The position numbers were made by a program, and so were the translations under genes. A stretch of 14,343 bases of DNA from Oligoflexia bacterium (GTDB lineage Bacteria; Myxococcota_A; UBA796; UBA2385), in assembly GCA_013152105.1 (NCBI GenBank), contig JAADHA010000032.1:1-14343 (forward strand). Reading direction: 5' to 3'. Below are positions 5,595-12,388 of this stretch, piece after piece (position 1 is the stretch's first letter; each line of letters starts with the position of its first letter). Below the pieces are notes generated by a model. That model was not told the origin of the DNA. It was given only the letters and a program-made list of their open reading frames with translations, and did no database searches.

Positions 5595-7067
5595 TCATGT
5601 TGCCCAGAGCCGGTTGTGCCCGCCCTGGGTCGCGTGCCTCCACACCCGGCGCTGGGGCTCGCCAAGCTTTGGCCGCGGACGGCTCCAACTCACCAGGCGC
5701 GGCTTGCCATCGTCAATCTCGACGGCCCAGATCAAGTTCTCGAATCGTCCGGCCGATCCACTGTTGATGTACCAGGGACAGGCCCGCTCGTCCGACTCGC
5801 CGGCTGTCGGTGCGGTGAACAGCCTGGGCTCGTGGGTATGACCCAGCACCAGGGTGGGGCGCTCCTGGTCGCTGAAGTGCTGGTGAAGCATGGCCTTGAG
5901 CACGAATTCGTCAAGGTGCCGGAACTTGAAGAACTCGTCGCCGGTCCGCACCTCGAGGTCGACGACCTGCTGCGGGTCTCTGTGTTCAAAGTACTCCCAG
6001 GCGATGTTGTGCTTGAACAGGGACTCCCAGGCGTCACGACTGTGCAGGATGCCCAGGATCATCCCCAGAGCGTTGATGATCTCGCACTGCCCGTGGTCGA
6101 AGGTGGCATCGACCAGGTCTCCGGGAAAGAAGTCCTGGCCCAGCGCCCAGGGCGCGACATCGTCATCCCAGGCCCATGTGCGATCGGCGCCTTGAAAGGC
6201 CCAGGATATGGTCTCGCTGATGGTCTCGCCGACCTGGCTGGCGAAGCGAGCGTTCGTGTTCCTGTCGAGCTGGTGCCCGTGGGCGATCACGAAGTCCGTG
6301 CGGGGGCCACCAGGGCCGTCGGAGGGGGTCTGGAGCAACAAGTAGTCGCAGGGTCGAAGCAGGCCGGGGATCCGCTCGGCCAGCGCCGCGTGGTGCTTGG
6401 GAAGTTGCAGGTCGATGTCGTGGTTTCCGGCGACCCGTACCAGCCGGCCACGCGACTGGAAGGTGGCCAGGGTGTCATAGAGCGGACCGAGCTCTGGAGC
6501 GTTCAGGATCCGCTTGAGCAGGGCCAATCTGTGTTTCTGCCGGCGGTGATTGAGCTGTTTATGCGTCATCTTCAGGCGTGCCCGGACATCATCCACGGAA
6601 GGCACGTCGACCAACAGCTCTTCGACATCTCCGTTCTCGACCAGCACATGGTCCTGGTCCAGGTAGCGCCGCAGGACCTCGACGTAGAGGTCACGGTTGC
6701 CGCTGTGGCCGAAGAAGTCCATGCGGTGCCCTGGAACGGTCCAGTGGTGGTCCGAAAAGATGACGTAGCGCGTGCCCATCGTGGGGCGCCGCCGGACAAT
6801 CAGGTGGTCAGGACCGTGTACCGGATGGTCCAGTGCCGGATGGTCCAGTGCCGGATGGTCCTGTGCCGGATGGTCCTGCACCAGCCTGGTGATGCGGCCG
6901 TAGGCGGCCTCGACCTCGGCCTGCATGTCCTGAACATGCGCCTTGGAGACCTGGCTCGCGCGTCGAAGCAGCTTCCAACACCACGCGAAGAGTGCGTCCT
7001 CGCCCGGATCCAGGTTGTACTTGCGGGCGATCGTCCGGGCGACCATCATGTCCAGGCTGAAGATCAT
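5595..7067 (-). CDS. Calcineurin-like metallophosphoesterase
   Basis: This 490-residue protein has the metallophosphatase metal ligands in order: FSDHH (D106, H108), ENGDVEE (D147), AGNHD (N215, H216), AHGHQ (about 262) and LGHTHEPR (about 410). It therefore probably hydrolyses a phosphoester using two metal ions. The substrate cannot be told from sequence. The first 60 residues are helical and lack any signal peptide. Between this part and the catalytic domain is a tandem pentapeptide stretch (about 63-82, forms of QDHPA/LDHPA) coded by 15-bp repeats. The protein is longer than most simple family members, mainly from insertions between the N and GHxH blocks. The gene follows the Nfu-domain gene on the same strand after 36 bases, so the two are probably co-transcribed. 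ATG 7067 has only a weak ribosome site; Met7 or Met8 are alternatives. Confidence 0.9.
   Translation of the reverse strand: MIFSLDMMVARTIARKYNLDPGEDALFAWCWKLLRRASQVSKAHVQDMQAEVEAAYGRITRLVQDHPAQDHPALDHPALDHPVHGPDHLIVRRRPTMGTRYVIFSDHHWTVPGHRMDFFGHSGNRDLYVEVLRRYLDQDHVLVENGDVEELLVDVPSVDDVRARLKMTHKQLNHRRQKHRLALLKRILNAPELGPLYDTLATFQSRGRLVRVAGNHDIDLQLPKHHAALAERIPGLLRPCDYLLLQTPSDGPGGPRTDFVIAHGHQLDRNTNARFASQVGETISETISWAFQGADRTWAWDDDVAPWALGQDFFPGDLVDATFDHGQCEIINALGMILGILHSRDAWESLFKHNIAWEYFEHRDPQQVVDLEVRTGDEFFKFRHLDEFVLKAMLHQHFSDQERPTLVLGHTHEPRLFTAPTAGESDERACPWYINSGSAGRFENLIWAVEIDDGKPRLVSWSRPRPKLGEPQRRVWRHATQGGHNRLWAT
6821..6880. repeat. Four tandem copies of a 15-bp unit within the phosphoesterase gene
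   Basis: The unit CCGGATGGTCCAGTG is repeated at 6821, 6836, 6851 and 6866. Copies 3 and 4 differ by an A-to-T change, and copy 4 also differs at the last two bases. The unit is a multiple of three, so copy-number change would alter the linker length without a frameshift. On the minus strand it codes the pentapeptides QDHPA/LDHPA. Confidence 0.95.
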
Positions 7068-7103
7068 CGTCCATCCCGTGGTGTGGCTGGAATCATGCCG
7101 TGC

Positions 7104-7547
7104 TCAGAATGCCGACTGGATCGCGTTGATGACAGCGGGCTCGACATAGGCCCAGTCTGCACCATCTTCCTTGGTGATGGTGATGAAGTCGTTGACCGCG
7201 AAGACCGAGCGCACGCCGACCACCCGGAAGAGTGCCTGGCCCAGCTCGCTGTCTTTGGCGTCGGCTGGGGCGTTGAAGGAGAGGCTGCCCTTGTCGACGA
7301 CCTTGCGGCCCACGACCGTGAACTTCCGCGCCTTGGGGTTGGGCGTCTGCTCGGCGATGACATCGACCTGGACCGGAGCCGGAGCCGGAGCCGGATCCGG
7401 AACTGGTGCCGGTGCTGGAGCCGGCGCTGGAGCCGGCGCTGGAGCCGGCGCTGGAGCCGGCGCAGAAGTCGGCGCGCCGGAGCCACGCGCGAAGCGGACG
7501 GCGATCTTGGCGGTGCGAAGGGAGAGCCGAAGCAGCTTGCCGATCAT
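7104..7547 (-). CDS. Nfu/NifU N-terminal-domain protein with Ala-Pro linker
   Basis: This 147-residue protein has three parts. Residues 1-22 form a basic amphipathic helix (MIGKLLRLSLRTAKIAVRFA). Residues about 25-62 are an almost pure Ala-Pro repeat, expected to form a stiff extended rod. Residues about 67-147 match the Nfu N-terminal domain: EQTPNPKARKFTV, VVDKGSLSFNAPADA, LFRVVGVRSVFAVNDFITITK, GADWAYVEPAVINAI. In Nfu proteins this domain accompanies a NifU-like CxxC domain that carries an iron-sulfur cluster. That domain is absent here and the protein has no Cys, so it cannot itself be a cluster scaffold; a partner or targeting role is likely. The ATG has GGAAG four bases upstream. The metallophosphoesterase follows in the same direction, and the homocysteine methyltransferase gene is divergent. 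Confidence 0.88.
   Translation of the reverse strand: MIGKLLRLSLRTAKIAVRFARGSGAPTSAPAPAPAPAPAPAPAPAPAPVPDPAPAPAPVQVDVIAEQTPNPKARKFTVVGRKVVDKGSLSFNAPADAKDSELGQALFRVVGVRSVFAVNDFITITKEDGADWAYVEPAVINAIQSAF
7375..7461. repeat. Simple repeats coding the Ala-Pro linker
   Basis: Three GGAGCC hexamers at 7375-7392 are followed by a degenerate stretch. Four perfect copies of the 12-mer GCTGGAGCCGGC then cover 7414-7461. All units keep the reading frame of the minus-strand Nfu-domain gene. The array also keeps a plus-strand frame open in front of the methyltransferase gene, which should not be taken as a longer N-terminus of that enzyme. Confidence 0.95.
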
Positions 7548-7630
7548 GGGGCTTCCGTTGGCTGAGGGAGGAGGGGTGGCGGCACCGAGTGAGGCTGCCT
7601 AACCCAGGTCACCGCGGGGTAGAGAGGGCC

Positions 7631-8497
7631 ATGGCCATCACGATTCTCGACGGTCCCCTGGGCACCGAGCTGGCCCGGCGCGGCGTCCCGACCCCCGCGC
7701 CAGGCTGGTCGGCAAACGCGCTGAGCCAGGCGCCCCAGGTCGTCGCGGACATCCATCGCGCCTACGCCGCCGCGGGTGCCCAGGTCCACACGGCCAACAC
7801 CTTCCGCACGCAGCGCCGCCACTTTCCACAGGACTGGCAGGCGCGCCTGCAACGCGCTGTGTCCCTCGCTCGCCAAGCTGTGCCGTCCACGCACCGGGTC
7901 GCGGGAAGCCTGGCTCCGCTCGAAGACTGCTACTCACCCTGGCTCTCGCCCAGCGACCCTCGGCCCGAGCAGCGCGAGCTGGCCCAAGCGCTCGCTGCGG
8001 CACAGGTAGACGTCATCCTGGTCGAGACCTTCCCCCACGTGGGCGAGGCCCTGAGCGCGGTCGACGAGGCGGTGGATACTGGGCTTGCAACCTGGGTCTC
8101 CTTCACGCCCGGACCCGACGGCAAGCTGCTCTCCCCGATCGAGGTCCGTGCCGCGGCCACCCAGGCCGTCCAGCGAGGTGCCCGCGCGATCCTGGTCAAC
8201 TGCCTGCCCGCGCTGACCGCACACCGCTGGCTGGTGCCGCTGCTGGATCTCGGGCTGGGCGTGCCCGTCGGGGTCTACGCCAACGCGGGCCACGCCGATC
8301 ATGGCCTGGGCTGGGGGGCGGACCCGGTCGACGCAGCCAACCGCTATGCCGACCTGGCCGAGGGCTGGGTCGACGCGGGCGCGAGCCTGGTCGGGAGCTG
8401 TTGCGGTACCGGGCTGGCCACCATCGCTGCCTTGGCTCGGCGCTTCGCAGCGGTCTCGTCCAAGGTTGAAGACCAGCAGAGCGCCCCGTCGGATTAG
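7631..8497 (+). CDS. Homocysteine S-methyltransferase family protein
   Basis: This 288-residue cytoplasmic protein has the family N-terminus AITILDGPLGTELARRG and HTANTFRTQ, IILVETFPHVGEA-type and WVSFTPGPDGKLLS blocks. It also has the three zinc-binding cysteines that activate homocysteine thiolate: C191 in ILVNC and C257-C258 in GSCCGTG. This is the fold of MmuM/YagD and the N-terminal part of MetH. The likely reaction moves a methyl group from S-methylmethionine or a similar donor to homocysteine, giving methionine; the donor is not deducible. Length is close to that of stand-alone MmuM enzymes (about 310). ATG 7631 is chosen because the conserved sequence starts there. Its GAGG is only three bases away, and a TAGAGA hexamer at 7620-7625 hints at a nearly leaderless transcript. 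The frame is open further upstream only because of the neighbouring gene's repeats. Confidence 0.9.
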   Translation: MAITILDGPLGTELARRGVPTPAPGWSANALSQAPQVVADIHRAYAAAGAQVHTANTFRTQRRHFPQDWQARLQRAVSLARQAVPSTHRVAGSLAPLEDCYSPWLSPSDPRPEQRELAQALAAAQVDVILVETFPHVGEALSAVDEAVDTGLATWVSFTPGPDGKLLSPIEVRAAATQAVQRGARAILVNCLPALTAHRWLVPLLDLGLGVPVGVYANAGHADHGLGWGADPVDAANRYADLAEGWVDAGASLVGSCCGTGLATIAALARRFAAVSSKVEDQQSAPSD

Positions 8498-8500
8498 GAT
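8495..8500 (+). promoter_or_regulatory. Possible -10 hexamer (TAGGAT) overlapping the methyltransferase stop codon
   Basis: TAGGAT starts at the TAG stop of the methyltransferase gene and would give the barrel gene its own transcript with a leader of about 20 bases. A TTGAAG at 8466-8471 is too far away (23 bases) to be a normal -35 element. Confidence 0.3.
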
Positions 8501-8514
8501 GTGTCTCCACCCTT

Positions 8515-8518
8515 GGAG
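8515..8518 (+). promoter_or_regulatory. Ribosome binding site deciding the beta-barrel protein start
   Basis: GGAG lies seven bases before GTG 8526. This start gives a signal peptide with a basic Lys-Arg n-region; the ATG at 8538 would lose it. Confidence 0.5.
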
Positions 8519-8525
8519 CCCCGTC

Positions 8526-9014
8526 GTGAAGCGCCCCATGCTCATCGCAGTTGCCGCCGCCGCAGCCGTCGCTCCCACCATGCTCGCGACGCCCCCGGCC
8601 CATGCCGCGGGTGGTCGACGGGTCGCGTTGCTGTTGGCCCCCAGCCAACTCTCGATCCCCCAGGTCGAGCTGACCGGCGATGTACGCCTGGGTGCAAACA
8701 CCAGCGTGGCCGGCATTGTGGGCCTGAACTTCCAGGACGTGGTCACCTTGCACCACTTCGGCGGACAATTCCGTCAGACCTTCAGCGGCAACTGGAGCCG
8801 CGGCGCCTTCTTGGGCGCCGAGGTCGTGACCGGCGACGATAGCTGGCTGCACGAAGACAGCAGCGGCCTGACCTTTGGCGGCTTTGTCGGTGGCCGCTAC
8901 ACATTCGCGCCAGCCTTCACCCTGGACGCGGCGATCGGCGGCCGATTGTGGTGGGTAAACCAGGGTCTTCACCCCGGTGCCCTCGTCAACCTGGGCCTGG
9001 GCTGGAGCTTCTGA
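8526..9014 (+). CDS. Small outer-membrane beta-barrel protein (function unknown)
   Basis: The product has 162 residues. It begins with a Sec signal peptide (MKRPMLIAVAAAAAVAPTML) with cleavage likely after AHA at about residue 29. The mature part alternates polar and hydrophobic residues in strand-like blocks such as VELTGDVRLGANTSVAGIVGLNF, FLGAEVVTG, FGGFVGGRYTF, FTLDAAIGGRLWW and ALVNLGLGWSF. It ends in Phe, the usual last residue recognised by the outer-membrane assembly machinery. The size fits about eight strands. I recognise no specific family or substrate; simple barrels of this size include membrane-anchor and OmpW/OmpA-like proteins. GTG 8526 is the chosen start because of its GGAG and the resulting signal peptide. 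The gene sits 28 bases after the methyltransferase gene and 33 bases before a lipoprotein gene. Confidence 0.75.
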   Translation: MKRPMLIAVAAAAAVAPTMLATPPAHAAGGRRVALLLAPSQLSIPQVELTGDVRLGANTSVAGIVGLNFQDVVTLHHFGGQFRQTFSGNWSRGAFLGAEVVTGDDSWLHEDSSGLTFGGFVGGRYTFAPAFTLDAAIGGRLWWVNQGLHPGALVNLGLGWSF

Positions 9015-9047
9015 GCCGTGTCTCCCGCCTGAACTCTCGGAGTCCCC

Positions 9048-10130
9048 ATGCTCTCCCCCTTCCTGCTCGCGGTCCTCCCGCTGATCGGCTGCTCGCACGA
9101 CCCGACCCAAGCCTGGTGGCTCCAGGGCGCGGGCTACGGCTGGGAGCTGTTCAACCATCGCGTGGCCCATATCGAGTGGGGCGTGGACCAGAACGGTCCC
9201 ACCGCGGCCTTCATTGGCGGGACCTCGACCACGGGCGTGGCACCTCAGCTCGACGACACCTGTGACCCCGACACCTGCAACGAACTGCCCTTCCTCGACA
9301 ACGCAAACGTCGACCTGCGCTGGCTGCACGCGACCAGCTCGCGGGTGGTCTTCGCTCGGGGAAGCGTGCGTCTGGTGGCGGACGCCGCGGGGGTCCAGGA
9401 CACGTTGACGGTGGCGCTGCCTCGCAAGGCCAGGGTGGCGCTCATCGGGGGGTTGACCATCGACACAAGCTATGCGCTGTCCGGCGGTGACGCCTGCTAC
9501 AACCCGGCCTATGGGTGGCACCCCACACGGATTCAGATCGCGCTGGGCGACGCCACCCTGTCCGACGACGGTCGCAGCGTCAGCGTGACGGCCTCGGCGA
9601 CCTTCCAGGCCGGCCTCAGCCTGGAAGAGATGCGCGAGTGCATCGACGAAGTGGCCGACCAGGCCCAGGTGCCGGTGGATCTCGACGTGGTGGTGGCGGT
9701 CAGCCCCGACGGGGTCCAGCAGGTCGATCTCAGCGATAGCATGACCTATGACTACGGTGACGGGCCCGCGACACCCGCCGAGCAGCCCGATCCCGACCTG
9801 GCCGATCGGCCGCTGCGCTTGTCGCTGGCCTCGCCCGTCGTCGGTTGGTCGGCGCTGGACTGGCGATTCCTCCAGACTGAAACCGACGGCCGTGGCGCCT
9901 ACCTTCGCACCCTGTCCTTCGATGCCGACGCGGACGCGGGCTACGCCAGCGGCCACGCCACGAACTACTCACCGATCACCCAGCTCACGGGCTTCGACTA
10001 CCAGTTCACCGGCACCGTGACCGCGCTCGATCTCGATGGGGGCACCATTCAGGGCAACCTGTCCCAGGCGACCATTCCCGCGCAGCTTGCGGACGACGGG
10101 TCGGTGGTGGTCTTCGATCTGGACTGGTGA
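9048..10130 (+). CDS. Putative lipoprotein of unknown function
   Basis: This 360-residue protein begins with a short hydrophobic stretch ending in LIGC (Cys15), a perfect lipobox, followed by SHDPTQ. The n-region has no basic residue, which is unusual. The mature protein is acidic and rich in predicted beta-strands. It has DDTCDPDTCNEL with a close Cys pair and a second Cys pair (GGDACYNP and MRECIDE). The C-terminal half contains alternating strand-like segments (TGTVTALDLDGGTIQGN, DGSVVVFDLDW). I recognise no domain. GGAG at 9039-9042, five bases before the ATG, supports the start. The stop codon directly abuts the stop of the convergent malG-like gene with no base between. It may be translated from one mRNA with the preceding beta-barrel gene, which would suit a pair of envelope proteins. 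Confidence 0.78.
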   Translation: MLSPFLLAVLPLIGCSHDPTQAWWLQGAGYGWELFNHRVAHIEWGVDQNGPTAAFIGGTSTTGVAPQLDDTCDPDTCNELPFLDNANVDLRWLHATSSRVVFARGSVRLVADAAGVQDTLTVALPRKARVALIGGLTIDTSYALSGGDACYNPAYGWHPTRIQIALGDATLSDDGRSVSVTASATFQAGLSLEEMRECIDEVADQAQVPVDLDVVVAVSPDGVQQVDLSDSMTYDYGDGPATPAEQPDPDLADRPLRLSLASPVVGWSALDWRFLQTETDGRGAYLRTLSFDADADAGYASGHATNYSPITQLTGFDYQFTGTVTALDLDGGTIQGNLSQATIPAQLADDGSVVVFDLDW

Positions 10131-10994
10131 TTAGCCCTTCACGCTGCCCGCGGTCAGGCCCTCGACCAGGAAGCGTTGGAGCAAGAAGAACAGGGCCATC
10201 ACCGGCACGCTGACCAGGATGGCGCCTGCGGCGAAGCGACCCCACTCGGTCCCGAAGTTCCCGACGTAGCTCTGGAGAACCACCGGCAGGGTGAAGCTGC
10301 GTTCGTCGCCCATGAAGGTCGCCGCCAGGATGAATTCATTCCAGGCCGTCATGAAGCTGAACAGTCCGGTCACCACCAGGGCCGGCCGAGCCAGGGGCAG
10401 GACGATGCGCGTAAAGATCGTCCAGCGGTCGGCGCCGTCCATCAAGGCCGCTTCTTCGAGGTCCTTGGGGATCGTGTCGAAGTAGCCCTTGAGGTTCCAG
10501 GTGCAGAAGGGGATGGCCGTGGTGGCGTAGACCAGGGCCAGCCCGGTCAGCGAGTCCAAGAGCCCCAGCTTGTCCAGCAGGATGTAGAGCGGGATCGCCA
10601 TCACGACCCCAGGGAACATCTGGGTGATCAGAAACAGGCTCATGCCCGCGTCCCGGCCCGGAAAGCTCCAGCGGGACAGCGAGTAGCCAGCCGTGCAGGC
10701 CAGGACGATGCCGATGGCGCTGGTCACAACGGACACGAAGATGCTGTTGAAGAGCTGGCGCCCGAACAGCCAGCCGCCGGTGGAATCGGTGGTCATGACC
10801 ACGTCGACAAAGTTCTGCAGCGTCACCTGGTCGGGGATGAGGCTGGGATTCATGCTGAAGGCTTGGCTGGGCGAGAGCGCCATCTTGAGCACCCACAGCA
10901 CCGGGTACAGCGTCGCCAGGCTGACCATGATCAACACCGCATGGACCAGGATCTGGCGAGGGAGCGAGGGGGCCTGGATGTTCGGGCTTGCCAC
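10131..10994 (-). CDS. ABC sugar transporter permease, MalG type
   Basis: This 287-residue inner-membrane protein has six predicted helices and the MalG layout. The first helix (ILVHAVLIMVSLATLYPVLWVL) is followed by a periplasmic loop with the LQNFVDV segment. A QLFNSIFVS helix and GYSLSRWSFPGRD come next. The EAA loop (about 178-200, EEAALMDGADRWTIFTRIVLP), which contacts the ATPase subunit, is followed by PLARPALVVTGLFSFMTAWNEF. The C-terminus (LVEGLTAGSVKG) is typical. It should form a heterodimer with a MalF-type permease and serve carbohydrate import. No MalF, binding protein or ATPase gene lies nearby: genes on both sides are on the opposite strand, so this is a single-gene unit. The GTG start at 10994 lacks a clear ribosome site, but the family N-terminus fits. 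Substrate cannot be assigned. Confidence 0.93.
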   Translation of the reverse strand: MASPNIQAPSLPRQILVHAVLIMVSLATLYPVLWVLKMALSPSQAFSMNPSLIPDQVTLQNFVDVVMTTDSTGGWLFGRQLFNSIFVSVVTSAIGIVLACTAGYSLSRWSFPGRDAGMSLFLITQMFPGVVMAIPLYILLDKLGLLDSLTGLALVYATTAIPFCTWNLKGYFDTIPKDLEEAALMDGADRWTIFTRIVLPLARPALVVTGLFSFMTAWNEFILAATFMGDERSFTLPVVLQSYVGNFGTEWGRFAAGAILVSVPVMALFFLLQRFLVEGLTAGSVKG

Positions 10995-11076
10995 GGGCGC
11001 TGCTCGGAGGAGGGGCGTAGGGTGCGCATGGTGCCACAGGCGGCGGCCGGGCGATTATGGAGATCCCCCAGAGGCC

Positions 11077-11084
11077 AGAGGAGG
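11077..11084 (+). promoter_or_regulatory. Strong ribosome binding site deciding the small-protein start
   Basis: AGAGGAGG is the best Shine-Dalgarno sequence in the window, five bases before ATG 11090. It argues against the in-frame ATG at 11057. Confidence 0.75.
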
Positions 11085-11089
11085 TAGCG

Positions 11090-11332
11090 ATGACGGGCGC
11101 GGTCGGGCTGAGCGAGGTCAAGGATGTGGACCTGAAGAAGGCGCTCAAGGTGGTCCACAGCGGCCAGCTCAGCGCTCCCCTGTCGCTGCCCGAGCTGACC
11201 CGCTGCGGCCTGCAACACTGCGCCAATGACCTGATGGCCGAGCTGCGCGAGGTCGACACCGCCGGCCTGCGGGCAGTCCTGGTCTGCGTCCTGGCCGAGC
11301 GCAGGGCTCAACAAGGCGTGGGCCGTGGCTGA
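11090..11332 (+). CDS. Small predicted helical protein of unknown function
   Basis: This 80-residue soluble protein has no recognised domain. It reads as three or four helices: VKDVDLKKALKVVHSG, a Leu-Pro turn (SAPLSLPEL), then RCGLQHCANDLMAELREVD and AGLRAVLVCVLAERRAQ. It has three cysteines (two in RCGLQHC, one in the last helix) and no signal peptide. The ATG is fixed by an excellent ribosome site. The last eight bases overlap the first bases of the AlbA_2 gene, so the two are almost certainly translationally coupled and the products probably act together. It could be a regulator or an antitoxin-like partner, but nothing in the sequence proves this. The malG-like gene is divergent, with 95 bases between, and TAGGGT at 11018-11023 is a possible -10 hexamer. 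Confidence 0.75.
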   Translation: MTGAVGLSEVKDVDLKKALKVVHSGQLSAPLSLPELTRCGLQHCANDLMAELREVDTAGLRAVLVCVLAERRAQQGVGRG

Positions 11333-12368
11333 ACCCGGCGCGCCACCGCTGATTCTGAACATCACGCCGCGTTGGACCGAGGCGGCGCTCGAGGCGCTGG
11401 GTCAGGACGAGTACGACTACCAGGAATTCAAGGGCTCGCTGTGGATGTCCAAGGACCGACAGGTCGTGTCGGTCTTCCTCCACATGCTCTCCAAGCAGGT
11501 CAGCGCCTTTGCCAACGGCGCAGGCGGACGCCTGGTGATCGGCCTGGATGACGCCGGCGCGATCGACGGCGGCGTGCCCGTCGACCTCAAGGGTGGGGGC
11601 ACCCGTTCCTGGCTCGAAGACGTGATCCCCGGACTGGTCAGCCCCACGCTGCGTTCCTTCAATGTCTTCGAGGTCCTCGGCCGCGACCCGGGCACGGCCA
11701 TCCAGCCGGGCCGCGCGGTCTATGTCATCGAGATCCCGGCCAGCGAGGACGCGCCCCACCAAGCCCACGACCGTCGCTACTACCTGCGGATCGCCGGCAA
11801 GAGCCGCCCGATGGGGCACATCCACATCGAAGACGTGCTGCGTCGCACGCGATCGCCCAAGGTTCGGCTCGAACGCCTGGCTCCCTTCGGTAAAGCGGCG
11901 ATTGTCCAGGACGATCCCCGCGGCGACAAGGCGGTGTTGTCCTTCCGCGCCTTCCTGCTCAACGAAGGCCGCAGCCTGGCCCAGCATGTCGGGCTGGAGC
12001 TGATCCTGCCTCGGCCCCTGGTCAACAATGAAGTGCGCAGCCGCATGGTCGACGAGGGTCACCTGACGCTCACCCAGGAACCCGGCCACCTCACCTTCTT
12101 CCGCTACCACCCGACCCCGGTCTTCCCTGGACAGCGCGTACAGGCGCTCCAGATCTGGATCGTCCTGCACCGGGGCAACCTGGCCTTTGCCCGCGGCACG
12201 GACGCCGTGATTCGTTCGCGGGTCTACGCCGATGACGCACCCGCCCAGCAGGACACCTGGCCGATCACTCGCTACAAGGCCGTAAAACGAGCGCTAAGCT
12301 GGGTCGAGCGACAGACCCCCTCGCGCAAAAAGGGCCGCGACAAGAAAGGCGAGCCCTCGTCCTCTTGA
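11325..12368 (+). CDS. AlbA_2 (Schlafen-like) domain protein
   Basis: This 347-residue cytoplasmic protein has an AlbA_2 domain at about residues 28-170. Motifs are DYQEFKGSLW (family EfKes), SKQVSAFANGAGGRLVIGLDD (family AfANt.GG.lviGv.d), then VYVIEIPASEDAPH and RRYYLRIAGKSRPM ending in HIEDVLRR. AlbA_2 is the core of Schlafen proteins and occurs in many bacterial regulators; nucleic-acid binding or RNA cleavage is known for some members. The C-terminal half (about 175-325) is strand-rich, without a helicase, winged-helix or HATPase signature that I recognise. The end is very basic (RKKGRDKKGEPSSS). The GTG start overlaps the stop of the preceding small gene by eight bases. The next lipoprotein gene starts 20 bases downstream. 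Domain call is firm; activity is not known. Confidence 0.85.
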   Translation: MAEPGAPPLILNITPRWTEAALEALGQDEYDYQEFKGSLWMSKDRQVVSVFLHMLSKQVSAFANGAGGRLVIGLDDAGAIDGGVPVDLKGGGTRSWLEDVIPGLVSPTLRSFNVFEVLGRDPGTAIQPGRAVYVIEIPASEDAPHQAHDRRYYLRIAGKSRPMGHIHIEDVLRRTRSPKVRLERLAPFGKAAIVQDDPRGDKAVLSFRAFLLNEGRSLAQHVGLELILPRPLVNNEVRSRMVDEGHLTLTQEPGHLTFFRYHPTPVFPGQRVQALQIWIVLHRGNLAFARGTDAVIRSRVYADDAPAQQDTWPITRYKAVKRALSWVERQTPSRKKGRDKKGEPSSS

Positions 12369-12378
12369 GCCCACACCT

Positions 12379-12382
12379 GGAG
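12379..12382 (+). promoter_or_regulatory. Ribosome binding site deciding the lipoprotein hydrolase start
   Basis: GGAG lies six bases before TTG 12389, supporting this start over the in-frame TTG at 12365, which overlaps the stop of the AlbA_2 gene and has no ribosome site. Confidence 0.5.
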
Positions 12383-12388
12383 CCTGCC

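Noticed and set aside
4109..5665. 518-residue open frame on the minus strand
   Set aside because: Antisense to the well-supported GMC oxidoreductase; His- and Gly-rich low-information translation.
6821..7461. Repeat arrays as a possible CRISPR
   Set aside because: The units are 6, 12 and 15 bp, directly adjacent without spacers, and in frame within proteins.
5550..7565. 671-residue open frame on the plus strand
   Set aside because: It runs antisense through the metallophosphoesterase and Nfu genes, whose motifs are unmistakable. It carries translations of the repeats and has no recognisable domain.
7406..7630. 75-residue N-terminal extension of the methyltransferase
   Set aside because: It is a read-through of the Ala-Pro-coding repeats on the opposite strand (LEPALEPA-type peptides). 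The conserved family sequence begins at ATG 7631.
8196..9956. 586-residue open frame on the minus strand
   Set aside because: Antisense to the methyltransferase, beta-barrel and lipoprotein genes, which have good starts and export signals. No recognisable domain.
11023..11038. Sigma-54-like TGGCAC on the minus strand before the malG-type gene
   Set aside because: The -12 part is missing: no TTGC follows, and no GC lies at the required 12-base distance.
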